Origin: Gorsachius magnificus
Taxonomy: Eukaryota; Chordata; Aves; Pelecaniformes; Ardeidae
Reading direction: 5' to 3'
Assembly: GCA_034008185.1 (NCBI GenBank)
Contig: CM067081.1
Coordinates: 30,750,806 to 30,814,805, forward strand
DNA length: 64,000 nt
Part shown: in pieces, positions 12,483-24,135 of the stretch
Position numbering within the stretch: the stretch's first letter is position 1
How the letters are laid out: the number at the start of each line of letters is the position of its first letter
Notes under the pieces: generated by a model
The model's database searches: none
The model's input: only the letters and a program-made list of their open reading frames with translations
Told to the model about the DNA's origin: nothing
Program-made: the position numbers and the translations under genes

Positions 12483-12754
12483 CAGAGGTGCACAGTGAAA
12501 GGAGCAACACATTGCAAAATCTATTTGGATATCAGGGAAGAAGATCTCACCATGAAGGTGGTCTGACACTGGCACAGATTTCCCAGAGAGGTTGTGGAGC
12601 CTCTATCCTTGGAGATATTCAGAATTTGACAGGACACAGCCCTGAGCAACCTGCTCTAACAGAATTGGACTTCAAAGCCGGACCTGGCTTGAGCAGGGGT
12701 TGGACCACCTGACCTTCAGAGGTCCTGTCCACCCAAAATTATTCTATCATCCTG
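12483..12754 (+). mobile_element. CR1 LINE 3' end, older copy
   Basis: A + strand CR1 3' end of a different, more diverged type from the one at 7.6 kb. Matching blocks are CAGAGGTGCACAGTGAAAGG, TTTCCCAGAGAGGTTGTGGA, CTTGGAGATATTCAGAATTT, GAGCAACCTGCTCTAAC and GGGTTGGACCACCTGACCTT, then GAGGTCCTGTCCACCC and ATTCTATC. About 270 bp survive and the tail repeat is reduced to roughly one unit. The 99-codon frame over 12413-12712 is largely made of this element and should not be annotated as a gene. Confidence 0.88.
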
Positions 12755-13620
12755 TTTCCTTCTGTGTTAATGTCTCTTTGATGGTTGCAGTCCCCCCATT
12801 TAATTTTGCAGGTTTTGACAGGTTGTCTGCAAGGGTCTTCTCTAGCATCTCAGGGATTTTGACACCGTGAGGGAACACAAGAAATCATTTGGGTTTACAA
12901 GTGAGCCCATGAGGGCAGACGCCTGTGTTCCATTGCTGCAGCATGTCCATCACTGGACTGACACAAGACCCAGACCTCACCTGCATGCAGCTACCCAGCA
13001 GCTGTGGCCAGCAAGGCTGCGCCAGAAGTCCTGGTCCCCCATCATCCTCCCAGGGCTCAGAAGCAACTGATTGTCCAATATCTGCCCATATCCCAGGCAT
13101 CCAGCACAGGTGAACAAGAGGCTAAAGCCACCAGATTTGGGCTGCCCTTCTCCAGCAATCCATCAAGATGAAGCAGCTCCTCAGCAGAAGTGTGAAGGCT
13201 GGTTTATTAAGGTAAAAGGTGTCCCCACTGGATACATGTCAGTGTCCAGATCTGCTGAGAGCTGAGGGAGAGACAGCTCAGATAGAAAGTGAGCTGAGAG
13301 GACAGCCATAGCCCAGCATACCTGGAGACCTGGGTAGTGCTAGAAAAATTACTTTATTTTTCCTTAATAAAGCCAAATAATTTATTTCCTGGCCTTTGCA
13401 CTTTTCTTCCAAGCTGCTACATGCAAATGGCTTTGTTTGTTTGTCCTGTAGTTTTATAGTTGGAGACTTTTGTAATTAAGGGTGTTTTTAACTGATATGT
13501 GTATTAAATTGAAGTGGGCAAGTGGAAAAAAATAAACAGAAGGAAAGTTTTTAGCAGAAGTTATTTGAATTGGCTGTGATGTTCTTCCCCACTAGCTAGT
13601 GAGGTTTTAATTAGCATTGA
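12755..13620. other. Noncoding DNA, nothing recognised
   Basis: Contains a GC-richer patch (12900-13150) that opens several short frames on both strands. None has a recognisable domain. Confidence 0.6.
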
Positions 13621-13745
13621 GAATCATAAGTAACTGGAGATGAAGAGCCCTATTAGGTCACCCAGTTCAGTTCCCTGCCAGTTCAGAATTGTGCCCAACA
13701 GTGTATTTCCCCGTGTTTTTTCAAGTCCAGCACTAAACCTGTTCA
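13621..13745 (-). mobile_element. Old CR1 LINE 3' end, reversed
   Basis: Read on the minus strand, this matches the 3' end of an ancient CR1 type: a bipartite block equivalent to GACTGGATGACCTAATAGGTC, a segment for CTGGCAGGG-ACTGAACTGG, and terminal ATGATTCTC. On the plus strand the landmarks are GAATCATAAGTAACTGGAGA, CCTATTAGGTCACCCAGTTC and TCCCTGCCAGTTCAGAATTG, followed by GTCCAGCACTAAACCTG. About 125 bp remain. It lies opposite in orientation to the four other clear CR1 copies of this window. Confidence 0.72.
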
Positions 13746-14929
13746 TTACATGAATAATATGCTCTTTTGAAGTAGCAGGAGGGGAACTGCTCACAATCCA
13801 GATCCAGGCACTTTTTTACAGTTTATAACAAAAAAGTATGATAAGCAAAGATGCAAGCCAGCATAGAAATTTATATGCAGGACTCTGCATGGGGTATTTA
13901 TTCTCATTATTCTTATAGGGGAGCTCACACGTGGCCCAGTAAATATGAAGGATGAATTAAATGTCATAGCAGGGATTGCGGGAAAAGTTTTACCGGCTTC
14001 ACTGAAATGACTCTGAAGGGGCCCAAAAGAGGGAGGGAGGAGGAGCTGCAAAGCCATCTTCACTCAGTCTCTCCTGGCCTGGGTCAGTCTTCGTCCCACA
14101 GGAATATCTTGCAGAGCTCACTCACATTTTCAAAAAAAAATCTGAGCAAGAATGAAACAAAACAAAATGAAACAAAACAAAACAAAAAAACTCAAGAGCA
14201 TATGTCTTGGGTGACAAATCCCATAAAACAAGCAGCCAGCAGTGAGTTGTAAAGAAGAGGTGAAGGTTTCTGATAGACCGATGAGTCAAGCTGCAGATCA
14301 GGACGGCAAATATGAAACCTACAGTTTGGCAGATGGAGACAAGAGATCCCTCCACATCCAGTAGCAAAGCATCAGTAAGATTTCTTTAAAATATCTGTGA
14401 CATTTTTCTCATTAAAAATGCCTTGCATGGAATACAATTCTGGTTTTTATACCATTATAAATAAAAATTACAGACAGTAAACTGCAACAGCAATCTTTAT
14501 CAAAAGCACATCAGTATGGACCAAAAAAAGTGAGTTTCAACCACTAACCTACTTAAGTACAGTTTTATAGAGACATAGTTATGCATACAAAACATATTCA
14601 ATACTACAAAGATCCTTCCAACAAAAAAAAAAACCAAAACAAAACTACTTAATAGCAAAATTGACTGGAGATTCAAAACTAAGAAACAAAAATGTAAATA
14701 GTAAATGGAGCTCCTTAGATAGCCAAAAGCATAATGTCATAACCAAGAAAGATAATGACATTGACTAAAAGACCATCCTGGTGAAGGGAAAGGTGAAGTT
14801 AGAAATAAAGGAGCAATATACAACAGAAGGGTGAGGAAGGAAGAGAACAATTAATGTAAACTAAACACTCAGGTATGGAGAATTGATATGGAAGTCTAAT
14901 GACATCAGGATAAACTACCCCTAAAAATA
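13746..14929. other. Noncoding DNA, A-rich, with a short AAACA repeat
   Basis: An AAACAAAA-type simple repeat lies at about 14154-14190. The remainder is A-rich. The part from about 14760 may be the eroded upstream continuation of the CR1 body that follows, but no boundary can be set by eye. Confidence 0.5.
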
Positions 14930-15159
14930 ACAATAAAGGATATTTAGGAAACACATAAATCCTTGCAACACCTAAAAATCATTCTAGATGATGTCTGAGT
15001 TGCAGAAAAGTATGCAAGGAGGCAGAAGTGTTGGACATCTAGATCTGCCCTATGTGTGGAAAGCACGGTCAAATGCAAATACCATATTCATATCACCTGA
15101 ATATGACATTTGACTCAATCACAATAAGAAAGATGTTGAAGATAATAATTTTTATATGA

Positions 15160-16950
15160 GGAGGCCCATAAAATGTACACCTAGAAGTTCTTAGACTTCT
15201 GCTTAAGGCAGTAATTGGCCAACATAAGTTCAATTTTTATGCCTCTCTTTATGCCGGAGCCATTCCACAGGCTGAAAGCCTACAGTGATGTGCCAAAATG
15301 CAGAAAGGGCAGGCCACATGGCACAGGTAGCCAAAATCTGGGCAGCTGGATGTTAATCCAGGGCAACATTTACAAGCTGATAATGTATGATTCTATAACC
15401 AAAGAACGGGAAGATGAGGATATAATTATTGGTAATCAGTACAGCTTCACAGGGAAAAGGTCTTGTCATCCTAAGAATGAATTTGGACTGGTGTTTATTA
15501 GGTTTTTAAGTGTCCAGCTGAAGTACACGTCAACTTCTAGGGTGTGTTCAGCTCCCTAAAATTAGCATTAAACACAGTCAGTAAGGGCTGCAGTAACTGA
15601 ACCAAGTGCTGGCTAAATGACATATTCAAAAGTAGTTATCAACAGGCAAATTTTCCATATGGGTGCACCTGACAGCGAGCTCTGCGGTGATCAGAGCTAG
15701 GCTGTACACTATTCACCTCACTTTTCATCCGTGGCTTGGGAGTAATAAAGAATGTTTTAAAGCAGTCAAATGCAGAGCAGCACACCTAACAAGGAAAACG
15801 GAGCAATGCAACAGTGAGAGCCCTAAGGCTCTTTAGATTTTTCACCAAATTTTTTCCTCATCAAATGGCTGTAACCCATAACTACATGATGATTAGGTCA
15901 AGCAGAAGAGTCCCCAAAGGAAAAGAGACCTCCAACTCTGTAACATGACGACAGTATTCAGCTGCTATATGGGCACTTATGGTCAGATCGTGTGGGTGAT
16001 GACTTAGCACCACGCTCCAACAGAAGAGGTGCCACAACAGCAAAACCTGCTTAGTGCCTCAGTCAGGTAACAGGGATGGAGATTCCAGTCCTTGCCTGGG
16101 CTGCAGATGCCGAGGGGCTCCACTTTCTCATGCTCCCAGAGAGGACCACAATCAGCTTTCTGCTTGTGAGCTCCCTGCAGAACCAACTTTTTTAAACCTC
16201 TCACTGATAAGAATGTACCAAGCAGGAAAAAAGTGTTGTCATGAGTTCAATCACTCCATCCCCTCACAGATGATAAAACAGCAAGCTAAAGCCAGAGGAA
16301 GGCGTGCGTCTGGGGATCGCCCTCAAACGGGTGGTGAGAGGATGCTCGCAGCAGGCCTACATCCAGGTCTAGGATTTAGAAAATTGTCCCTGTATTCTGG
16401 CAAGACAGAAAGAAGATTTTCTGCAGTTCTGTCATCCATCTACTTAAAAGGATAGTCAAATACCTGAGAGGATGCTGAAAGGTTTTAAAAATGTTTTAGA
16501 AGGAAATATACATTGCCTTATTGGGAGAAAATCATAAAGCACAATCTGTTCACATTACTTTTTTAACAGCTAGAAAAAGGACTGGGATGTGACTTGATTA
16601 CAGCACATATAAGTACCTGCATGGAGTGAAAATGCCGTATAGCAAAAGGGTCTGTCACCTGGCAGAGAAAGGTGTAACAAGAACCGAAGTCTGGATTCAG
16701 CTTCCAGCCAAATTCAAATAGGAAATAAGGCAAAGTTTTTAACCACTGGAACAAACTACCAAGGGAGTGTTAGAGTCTGCGTCCCTGGTTGTCTTCAAAT
16801 CCAGGCTGGATATGTTTCTGTGTTCCGTGATTTAGCCAAGCTGAGATGTTATTGGGCTTAGTAGGAGGCTGACTGGGTGAAATTTAATGGCTTGTGATAT
16901 ACAGGGGGTCAGACTGGCTGATCTAATGGTCCCCTCTGGCCTTAAATTTT
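15160..16950 (+). mobile_element. Ancient decayed CR1 LINE: RT region through 3' end
   Basis: A long + strand CR1 relic. The part at 15260-15500 translates to a degraded match to the start of the reverse transcriptase: a basic KKGR-like motif (KCRKGRPHG), then KLIMYDSITKEREDEDIIIG, then NQYSFTGKRSC in place of the family's QHGFTKGKSC. The part at 15700-15790 matches the segment around the FADD catalytic box at the expected spacing, but the aspartates are lost. The middle (15800-16440) is hard to read. The part at 16440-16950 is again clear: ATAAGTACCTGCATGGAGTG, GCAGAGAAAGGTGTAACAAG, AACCACTGGAACAAACTACC, AGGGGGTCAGACTGGCTGAT, CCCTCTGGCCTTAAA. The order and the roughly 1.3-kb spacing from the first motif to the 3' end fit one insertion rather than several. 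It may extend upstream to about 14930, or even 14760. Stop codons and frameshifts throughout make it inactive. It resembles CR1 lineages seen in turtles and crocodilians. Confidence 0.75.
15215..15559 (+). pseudogene. Remnant of CR1 ORF2 reverse-transcriptase frame
   Basis: This 114-codon frame is the longest readable piece of the decayed CR1 ORF2. It keeps recognisable spacing between a basic motif (KCRKGRP), a DSITK motif and a degenerate GFTKG-like motif (YSFTGKRSC). Similarity fades after about residue 90. In the family this region forms the fingers and early palm of the reverse transcriptase. No catalytic aspartate pair lies within it, and the corresponding place further downstream is mutated. 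It is a fossil, not a working protein. Confidence 0.65.
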
Positions 16951-17628
16951 GTGAAAGATTTCAGCTAACTAGCAAAGCAAGTGCAGACGACTGAGTGGTT
17001 GCAATATATTGCTCCAAGTGCGGTTGACCAATTTTAAATAGTTATAACCAAATCCTTTCTTAATCACAAACAGAAGAAAAAAAAAGAAAAAAAAAGGAGG
17101 GATTAGTCCCTGAGAATAGTTCACTCAGCTTTAATCCAGAGAAAAATTGCATCAAACTCTCCAGAAAAAAAAAGGTGTGCAAGTCTTTTTACGGAATCAA
17201 ACCTAGATTTTACAAGAACAAAAATGGCTTACGTACTTAAAAGTCCATTCAGCGCTTGGCATGGAGCTATTGCTTTCTACAGTGAGTGCAAGCACACTTC
17301 AAGGGCACTGGGGATCCGATTACTATCCTGCAAAGTGTAGGGGTTGGCTGAACAACCCCAGAGTAACTCAAATACCAGGGAACCTGGCCTATTCCCTGTC
17401 CATAAAATACACAGAAAATGATCCCACTCCCTGACATTTTTTCAGCTGGGACAGCTGCTATAACAACTCAGAGCTTTTCAATCTCTATACAGAGCTCATG
17501 TATAACCTCTTGAAGTTTTCAGCCTGGAACCACTTTTCTTCCAAGCCCATTTCACTGGAGCAACCAAAAGCGCTCAGGGAAAAGCTGTTTGATAGCCTCA
17601 GGGCGGGGGGACATTAAATTTAAAAGGT
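16951..17628. other. Noncoding DNA with A-rich tracts
   Basis: An A run interrupted by single G residues lies at about 17077-17095. Otherwise unique sequence with no gene recognised. Confidence 0.6.
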
Positions 17629-17652
17629 GGGGAGGGGGACAGGGGGCAGGGG
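17629..17652 (+). other. G-quadruplex motif
   Basis: Four runs of at least four G (17629-17632, 17634-17638, 17642-17646, 17649-17652) are separated by loops of one, three and two bases, a canonical and compact quadruplex-forming pattern. Another G-rich tract (GGGCGGGGGG at 17601-17610) lies just upstream. No promoter or exon is visible next to it; mild CpG enrichment at about 17880-18010 is the only nearby sign of regulatory DNA. Confidence 0.75.
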
Positions 17653-20600
17653 AGTTGGGTAGAAAGATTTACAGTGAAAAACAACATACAGCTTGAATCC
17701 AGTCCAAGAGGAGCCACAGGGGGCTGGTGCCAGTCATCACTGATGAAAGGGTTTGGATTTGTCAAGGAGAAAGATGCTGTGTAAAAATTGCGTTCAAAGC
17801 CCCGGTGAAATTGCATTAAGGGGCCGGGCCCTATGAGTTTTGCCTGAGCAATGACTCCAGGTTTATGCACTCTGGGATGCAGACCAATCCCCTCCTTCAT
17901 GCCCCGCTCTTCCGCAACAGTCCTGCGGCTCCCGGTAGGGGAACACCTTCTGCAAAGCCGACCTAGGCTGCAAGGAAATGCCGTGTTTAGAGAATCGGCT
18001 GCTTCGACACTCTCTGCTGGATTTAACTGTTTAGCAATGTTTTCCAGCCACTTGACTCCCTCCATCACCAAGCCCAGCCAGAGGGCTTAGCCTCTTTGGA
18101 GTGGTTCTTTATGGTTTTTTGCTCAGTGGAAATTTTCTACAGCTATGATATGCCTCAAAATCCTCCCCATGTGCCTGCTGATGGGGTAGAGAGCCCCACA
18201 GCCCACTCCCGCCTGGGAGAGGACTCAGCAAGCGGCTGCAAGAGCTGTTTCACTTCTTTCTCCTAAATCCTGCCAGTCCCCTGATGGCCTGGCTCCTGCT
18301 TCCTTAGCATCAGGGGATTGGGGGACTAGCAATTTGTAGTACATTACTAGTAACTGTAATTTGCTTGATTTAAGGGGCTGATGGGGTCCTCTCTAGTATT
18401 TGGCATGAGGATGTTACCCTTGGCTATGCTCAAACTCAAGGGCAGAATTTTCCATCAGCAACTTAAAAAGCCTTACAATGGAAACAAAAAAGGCAGAGTG
18501 AATATAAAACCTCCACTGGTGAAATGTGAAGCATTCAGCAATTGAACGCAAAACACGAAACAGCAAACACTTTTGCAGCAAGCCATACACTGTTGCCTTT
18601 AGACGGAAGGAGTCGGGCAATATTTACGGTCTTAGTCTTCCCAGTGGGCTGGAGAAATTAGTGATAGCTCCAGGTATTTCTTTGGTGCAATACTATTTAG
18701 TTTGAAAGACTTTAAACAGCCTTATTTCACTGAACAAACTGGGAAGCAAGCAGCGGGCGATTTGCCTCTTTCTTATGCTCAGAAATGCTTCGGAGCAGCT
18801 TCTCAGACCAATGATGCAAGGTCTTCCTCACTGTCTTATCCCAGGCACCATTGCTCCCAGAGTGCTGAGCAGTGACATTCCATATTTGCACACACCCTCC
18901 CAGGAAGGGCTGGCAGCCCTCCAGGTCAGCTGCTTGGCAGCTCCGCACCTTGCTTGCCCATTGGGCGGTGGCTCCTGCTGTTTCAGCCTTCTTGGCCCAA
19001 AATACATCTCCCTATATTCACCTCAAATTAGGGAAGGCCAGACCCTGTGCCAGTCCTGGCAATAACCACTGGGGCAGCAACCTCAGCCCCACAGGTCCCT
19101 GCTCTGTCCCCTCCTCCTGACAGGCACCAGGCTGCTCTCTGGCGAGTACACTGCTCTCCAGCTGGCCGACTTTTCACAGGGATAAAGAAACACCTTGCTG
19201 TGAGCTCCCCTTCACCCCAGGGCAGAACAAGGACTTTTCCAGAGGCATTCGTGAGATGTGAAGAGTTTTTCACTAGCTGCTGTGACCCTGCAGTATCACT
19301 TAAGCTGCAGACATCTGTACCACACCTACACCTTTGGGGAATTTCCCTTTATTATACTTTCTGAAATGTCACCCTCATAATCTTTTAGGTTACAGGCCTT
19401 CCTGTCCTCATAACGCCATCAGTCCTAAGGCCTGAGGGTTGAAAGTTCAAAGTCTCACTGTGCTCACCTGGACAGGCTAAGAATTTAGGACCTTCACATC
19501 AGACCCAGTTCTGCATGCCCAGTCCAGGTTCTGCACCACACGCAAATGTAACTCCTGGTTTCCATAGGGTTTTGTTGGCTTCTTGGGTTGTAGCCATGAT
19601 GAGATTCAAGCTCCCTCTGGAAAAGAAGTGGCATTATTTGTGTCACAAGACCCATAGCTGTCCCACGCCGTGGCATAGGGAATCTGCAACGCAGCTCCAG
19701 CAACATGAGAGATAAATCCGGGCTTGAAGCATGAGTTCATTTCTTGCTGCTTTTTTTCTAGCTGACTTGCAGCGTCACCATTGGCATAAACAGCCCTGAC
19801 TTCTCCATCAGCTATTTCCTTCTTCACTTCCTCCTGCACCAAGTGCGTGTTTTTCACATTTGTATAGTACTTGCAAGCTCAGAAAAGCTCATCTGACTGT
19901 GACTGAAACTCTGGCACATAGCTTGATTTTTTTTTTCCCTTTTACTGAACTAATTTTTGCATGATATGCTGCCAACTTCACTTTTCCCCCTTTCCTTCTA
20001 TATAAACAATATTCCCCTTCCAGATATTTCTTACACATTTGATAAAATGTGTTGCATACATAAGATGACTTTGGCTCAATTTTGTAAAGATTTGGCATAA
20101 TGCAATACACTAACTCAACTTTGATTCACTAAAAAAATATATGTCATTAAGAGCTGTATATACTTCTGATTTTAGTGCACAGCCATGATTGACTGTTTCA
20201 GTTGTAAGTGGTGAAGGCATGGCCAAATATAAATAAAAGCTGTACACCACCTTTCAAAGACGTGCCTTTTATTTATTTTATAGGAATGGATTAGGTTCTA
20301 AAGTTTTCAGGAGGTGTTGCTTTACCAGTGGCACTTCTGCAAGTACAGCGGTGTTAACCTTGGTTCCCTGGCCAGATTCCAGTGTGGTTAATTATATTCT
20401 GCACACTGTGAAATTCCCACATAATTTTCAATTAAGGATGTTATTTGCCATTTCTCCCACTCCTTGAAAATTGTTGGTTAAGATCTGCTGCATACAAAAT
20501 GGCTGCTGTGCCCCATCCCAGCGGTGACTGCATGTTAGCCAACACTCATACACAACGATTACTTGGATATAAAATAAGTTTAGTCCTTTATTCTAATCAA

Positions 20601-22254
20601 GGTCAGCAGAAATTCTTTGGTCTTGTGCTTCACAGGCAGAAAAGGAAGGACAGAGGTTGGGAATGTATAAAGATCTCTAAATACATGCATGAAGCTCACC
20701 TTCTTAGGACAATTTGGAGCTGATCTGCACCCAAACTTTAACTTGAATAGCAAACTGTTTGCATTAAAAGCCACTTACATGTTGTGGAACCCTAGAGATG
20801 GTGACAGAAGGATTACACCTGGCTGTTAGGATCTCCCCAAGAAGAGGAAACATTCAAGCTAATGTTCACACCACCCTTTCAAGGACCTCCCCAGGCTGGG
20901 TTGCCTCTGGCAGTGAACTTTCCTGGCAAGCACACTGCTTGCTGGCCGAGATATCATCAGACACAGCCAGAGTTGCTTTGCCCTTGTCTCACTTCATGCA
21001 CACAGTGTTCCAGCAGACACTGCTCTTGTTTTCCAGCCCATCTGACACCCCAGGACATTGTTGTTATTCATGAGGGTTGAGGATGGGCAATGGGCAGGAG
21101 TCTTTGCCTGTGGGACTGTGACCCCGTGTCAATAGCTCAGATTTCATGCCAGACACTCAACACCATGCTTCATTTAGCTGGTGAAGAGCCTTTCCAACAC
21201 AATCAGGTCTATCATCCCACACCCCTTGTAGCCTTGCACCTTCAGCATTCACTGACAAGGCTGGGTCATGCTCCAGCTAGCTGTCAGAGAGGACGTTGCC
21301 AGGATCACCGATTGCTTCAGTCTTCACAGACCACACCAAAAAGGGAAAACCCCTTCCAATTCATCACTGGGGTAAGGATGCATGCTGGAGTGGTCTTGGC
21401 CAAATGAAGGCTGACCTTGGCCATAGGCTCAGCAAACATGTCTCCTGCAAGGACAGCATTGTGTCTGAAGTAACAGTCCTACATCACCACATTTTTCCCA
21501 GTCCCTGTCTACAGTGGCTTCCTTTCCACCTTTGACTGGCCTTAAGACACTTGACTTTTCATTCTTCCCTTCCAGCCCTTCCAAGTTTGACTCACTCCAT
21601 TACTATTAAAGTAACAAATATTATAGACCACTTCTCACTGGCTATTCTTTCCCCCTTTTTATTAATATTTTCTGTACCCCCTTGCCACCAGCACAAAATG
21701 CCATGTTCAGCATGTCCACTAATTGTTGGATGTCCCTGTCCCTTCTCATCAGAAACACATCCTTTTGTGAATCAAAAAGAGAAAAATCTTTGCTCTTTCC
21801 TGTATTTTTTTTCCCAACCCTAGCTGAAGATTCCTCTGTACTGGAAGGGGTAGCTGTTCCCTCTCTTTCCAGCAGCCTTACGTGACACAGACTGCATACT
21901 GGACAGGGCTACCCTGCCTAAGGGTCTGTACCAAATGCGTGACCCTCCTACCTCTCCCCATTGTACATACAAATTCATACATACATGCCAAGTCTTCTGT
22001 ATTGCAACACCGTCTCAAAATTGCCATGCTGCCAAAGTCTCCCCTTGCAAGATAGCTTGTGAGCAGGTCCCCCACCCATTCCATTTTGCCCGAAGGTCAC
22101 ATCTGAGCACTACTCCCCACCAGGTAGATCCCTAGACAACATCTGCTTGCCTCCCTACTATTGCACTCTCAACCCTCAACTCTGTTTCAACATGACTCAT
22201 TATTTCTAAGATTTTAAACAGGTAAACTGAGTTATCTTCAAGAGGAGCTGACAG
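17653..22254. other. Noncoding DNA, no gene recognised
   Basis: The longest frames are a 157-codon reverse frame at 17598-18071, which crosses the G-rich tract, and a 105-codon forward frame at 19047-19364; neither has a domain. The region at 21090-22150 is C/T-rich and opens many overlapping frames of 66-105 codons from composition alone. No RNA genes or clear transposons were seen. Confidence 0.55.
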
Positions 22255-22410
22255 AAGCCATCATCTTAGTGAGACAAGAGTGGTGGAAGAGTCCAACCTG
22301 GCATTTTTTTCTACCGACAATGCCCTCACCAACTCATTTATTAAAATTTATTCTCAGGAGTAGCCTATTCCATGTCTTTGTCAATGTAAGGAAGGTCTCC
22401 CAAGGCATTA
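22255..22410 (-). mobile_element. Probable old CR1 LINE piece, reversed
   Basis: On the minus strand the order is a CCTTCCTTACATTGAC block, then GGAATAGGCTACTC, then AATGCCAGGTTGGACTC. This follows the CR1 3' region (an aacagtgagg-like block, a tggaacaggctgcc-like block, and the gttggac block). The match is clearly weaker than for the other copies and the ends are not defined. A nearby ATTAC triplication (22406-22420) is incidental. Confidence 0.42.
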
Positions 22411-23985
22411 CATTACATTATGGACTGCTAAAATTGAGGTTGGCTATGCCAAAAGTACTTTTCCAAATACAGTCACTGTTTTGGAGGCCAAATTGTTCAA
22501 TAATGGCCTACATCTGTCAAACAGGGGCACTTCCACTGACCAAGTGATAAATTTAATCCATGAGAAAGCTCAGAGCACATAAATTATATTGTTCCCTATC
22601 CAACTAAGCTAGAGAGTAGTTAACTCACTGTGAAGCTGTTATTTTATAACATCTGAAAAAATGTTCATAATAATGATTCTGTGGAGGCCGTTTTAGAAGT
22701 GGGTATAATATCGGAGTGCCTGTGGTAGTGACCCCCTGGGAACAGCCCCTTGTAAACCATTCATAAACAACATGGAGAGGGGGAGCTCTGTGTGTGGTCT
22801 TGCAACTTTGGGAGCTGAACAGCTCAAGGTGGATCCATTTCATAATCGCCTTATTTGTTTTGAAATCTCTCAGCATCCTTCAGATGACCTTCATAGGAGT
22901 ATGAGGCAAGAACTTTAATTATTATTGTACATAAATCTAATGCTTATCACAGAGAGGCCCTCAATCTCTCCTGGAACCTCTATGCATTACTGCAATAAAA
23001 ACAAAGTAATACTCCCACTAATTACAAAACGAGTACTTAATCTCTCCGTCAGCAAGTCTGATGTTGCCAGCAGGGCTCACAGACCTAGCCCTGGTAAGTG
23101 GCAGACAATAAATTCTACAAATGCTACGTGACAGACATCTATTTTGAAGATCCCTCTCAGCTCCTTGACTTACCATGAGTTTCTCAAAATAACTTGGTAA
23201 ACAACCTGCTAACACTGTTGGTGGGGGCACCGCTAAAACTGATCCCTACTTGTCCACACAAGCCCTGGGATTCCAGGACTTCAGCAGTCCGAGCATTTTG
23301 TGGCCATGCTGGGTGTATGAAGTGACATATATTGCAGTTTCTTGGCTAACCTGAATTAATGGTGGCATTCAGACCACCCTGGCTTGTAATTTTAAAAAGG
23401 TCATCTCAAAGGCCACCGGTGCAGACACAGGAAGAGACGGTGTTCTTATTTTATACCCTTGCGCTGCAGAAAGTGCCAGCGACAGAAGGAAGTGACAGAT
23501 AGCTATGGACCCCATATTTTTGAAGAGTTTGCTGGTAGAAGCAACCTCAAGAACCCAACTTCATGAACTATTCCCTTCCCCCAAATCCTAATTAATATAA
23601 TAATATAAGGAATAGCAATGCTTTACATCAGAAAGGGGAATATTTTGAATGAGCTTTTTATAGCTCTGAAGAAGTCTGCCTGCCACTTCACAGAATAAGC
23701 AAGAAGGTCTTGTCCTTGCCAGAAGGAGGTAAAATCTTATTTCAGAACTTGTTTAACAAAAAGTTATCAACAGAATATGAAAAGGGAGAGAAGAACAGAG
23801 ATTACCTGAAGGAATAATACATGGGCCTTGTCACAGCAGGATGGGATATCATCATTTCTGCTAAAATACAAATAAAATACCTTCACAGAGATGTAGAACT
23901 TCTTAAAGATACAAATGAAAACAGAAAAAGGATTTATTTCCTCAATGGACAGTAAATGCAATCTAATCCTGCCATGCTTCTTTTT
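22411..23985. other. Noncoding DNA, nothing recognised
   Basis: AT-rich unique sequence. No open frame longer than 83 codons and no repeat identified. Confidence 0.6.
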
Positions 23986-24135
23986 ACTGCATAATCAATA
24001 AAGGCAATTAGGAAAAAAAAAACACCTGTGACAATTACAGTAATTATTGCTTGGGCAGCAAGGTTTGACATCATCTGATGGGAGGCTAATTAATAGTTAA
24101 CTTGGACAGCACAATTACCTAGTGAAACCGCATTG
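23986..24135. promoter_or_regulatory. Candidate conserved noncoding element rich in homeodomain sites
   Basis: Within about 150 bp there are several homeodomain-type cores: CAATTAG (24006), TACAGTAATTATTG (24038-24051), GCTAATTAATAGTTAAC (24085-24101) and ACAATTACC (24111). There is also a SOX-like CATTGTT (24131) and an AATCAATAA (23993). Such dense, well-spaced AT-core sites embedded in non-repetitive sequence are typical of vertebrate developmental enhancers. This is inference from motif content; conservation cannot be checked here, and AT-rich DNA produces such motifs by chance. Confidence 0.3.
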
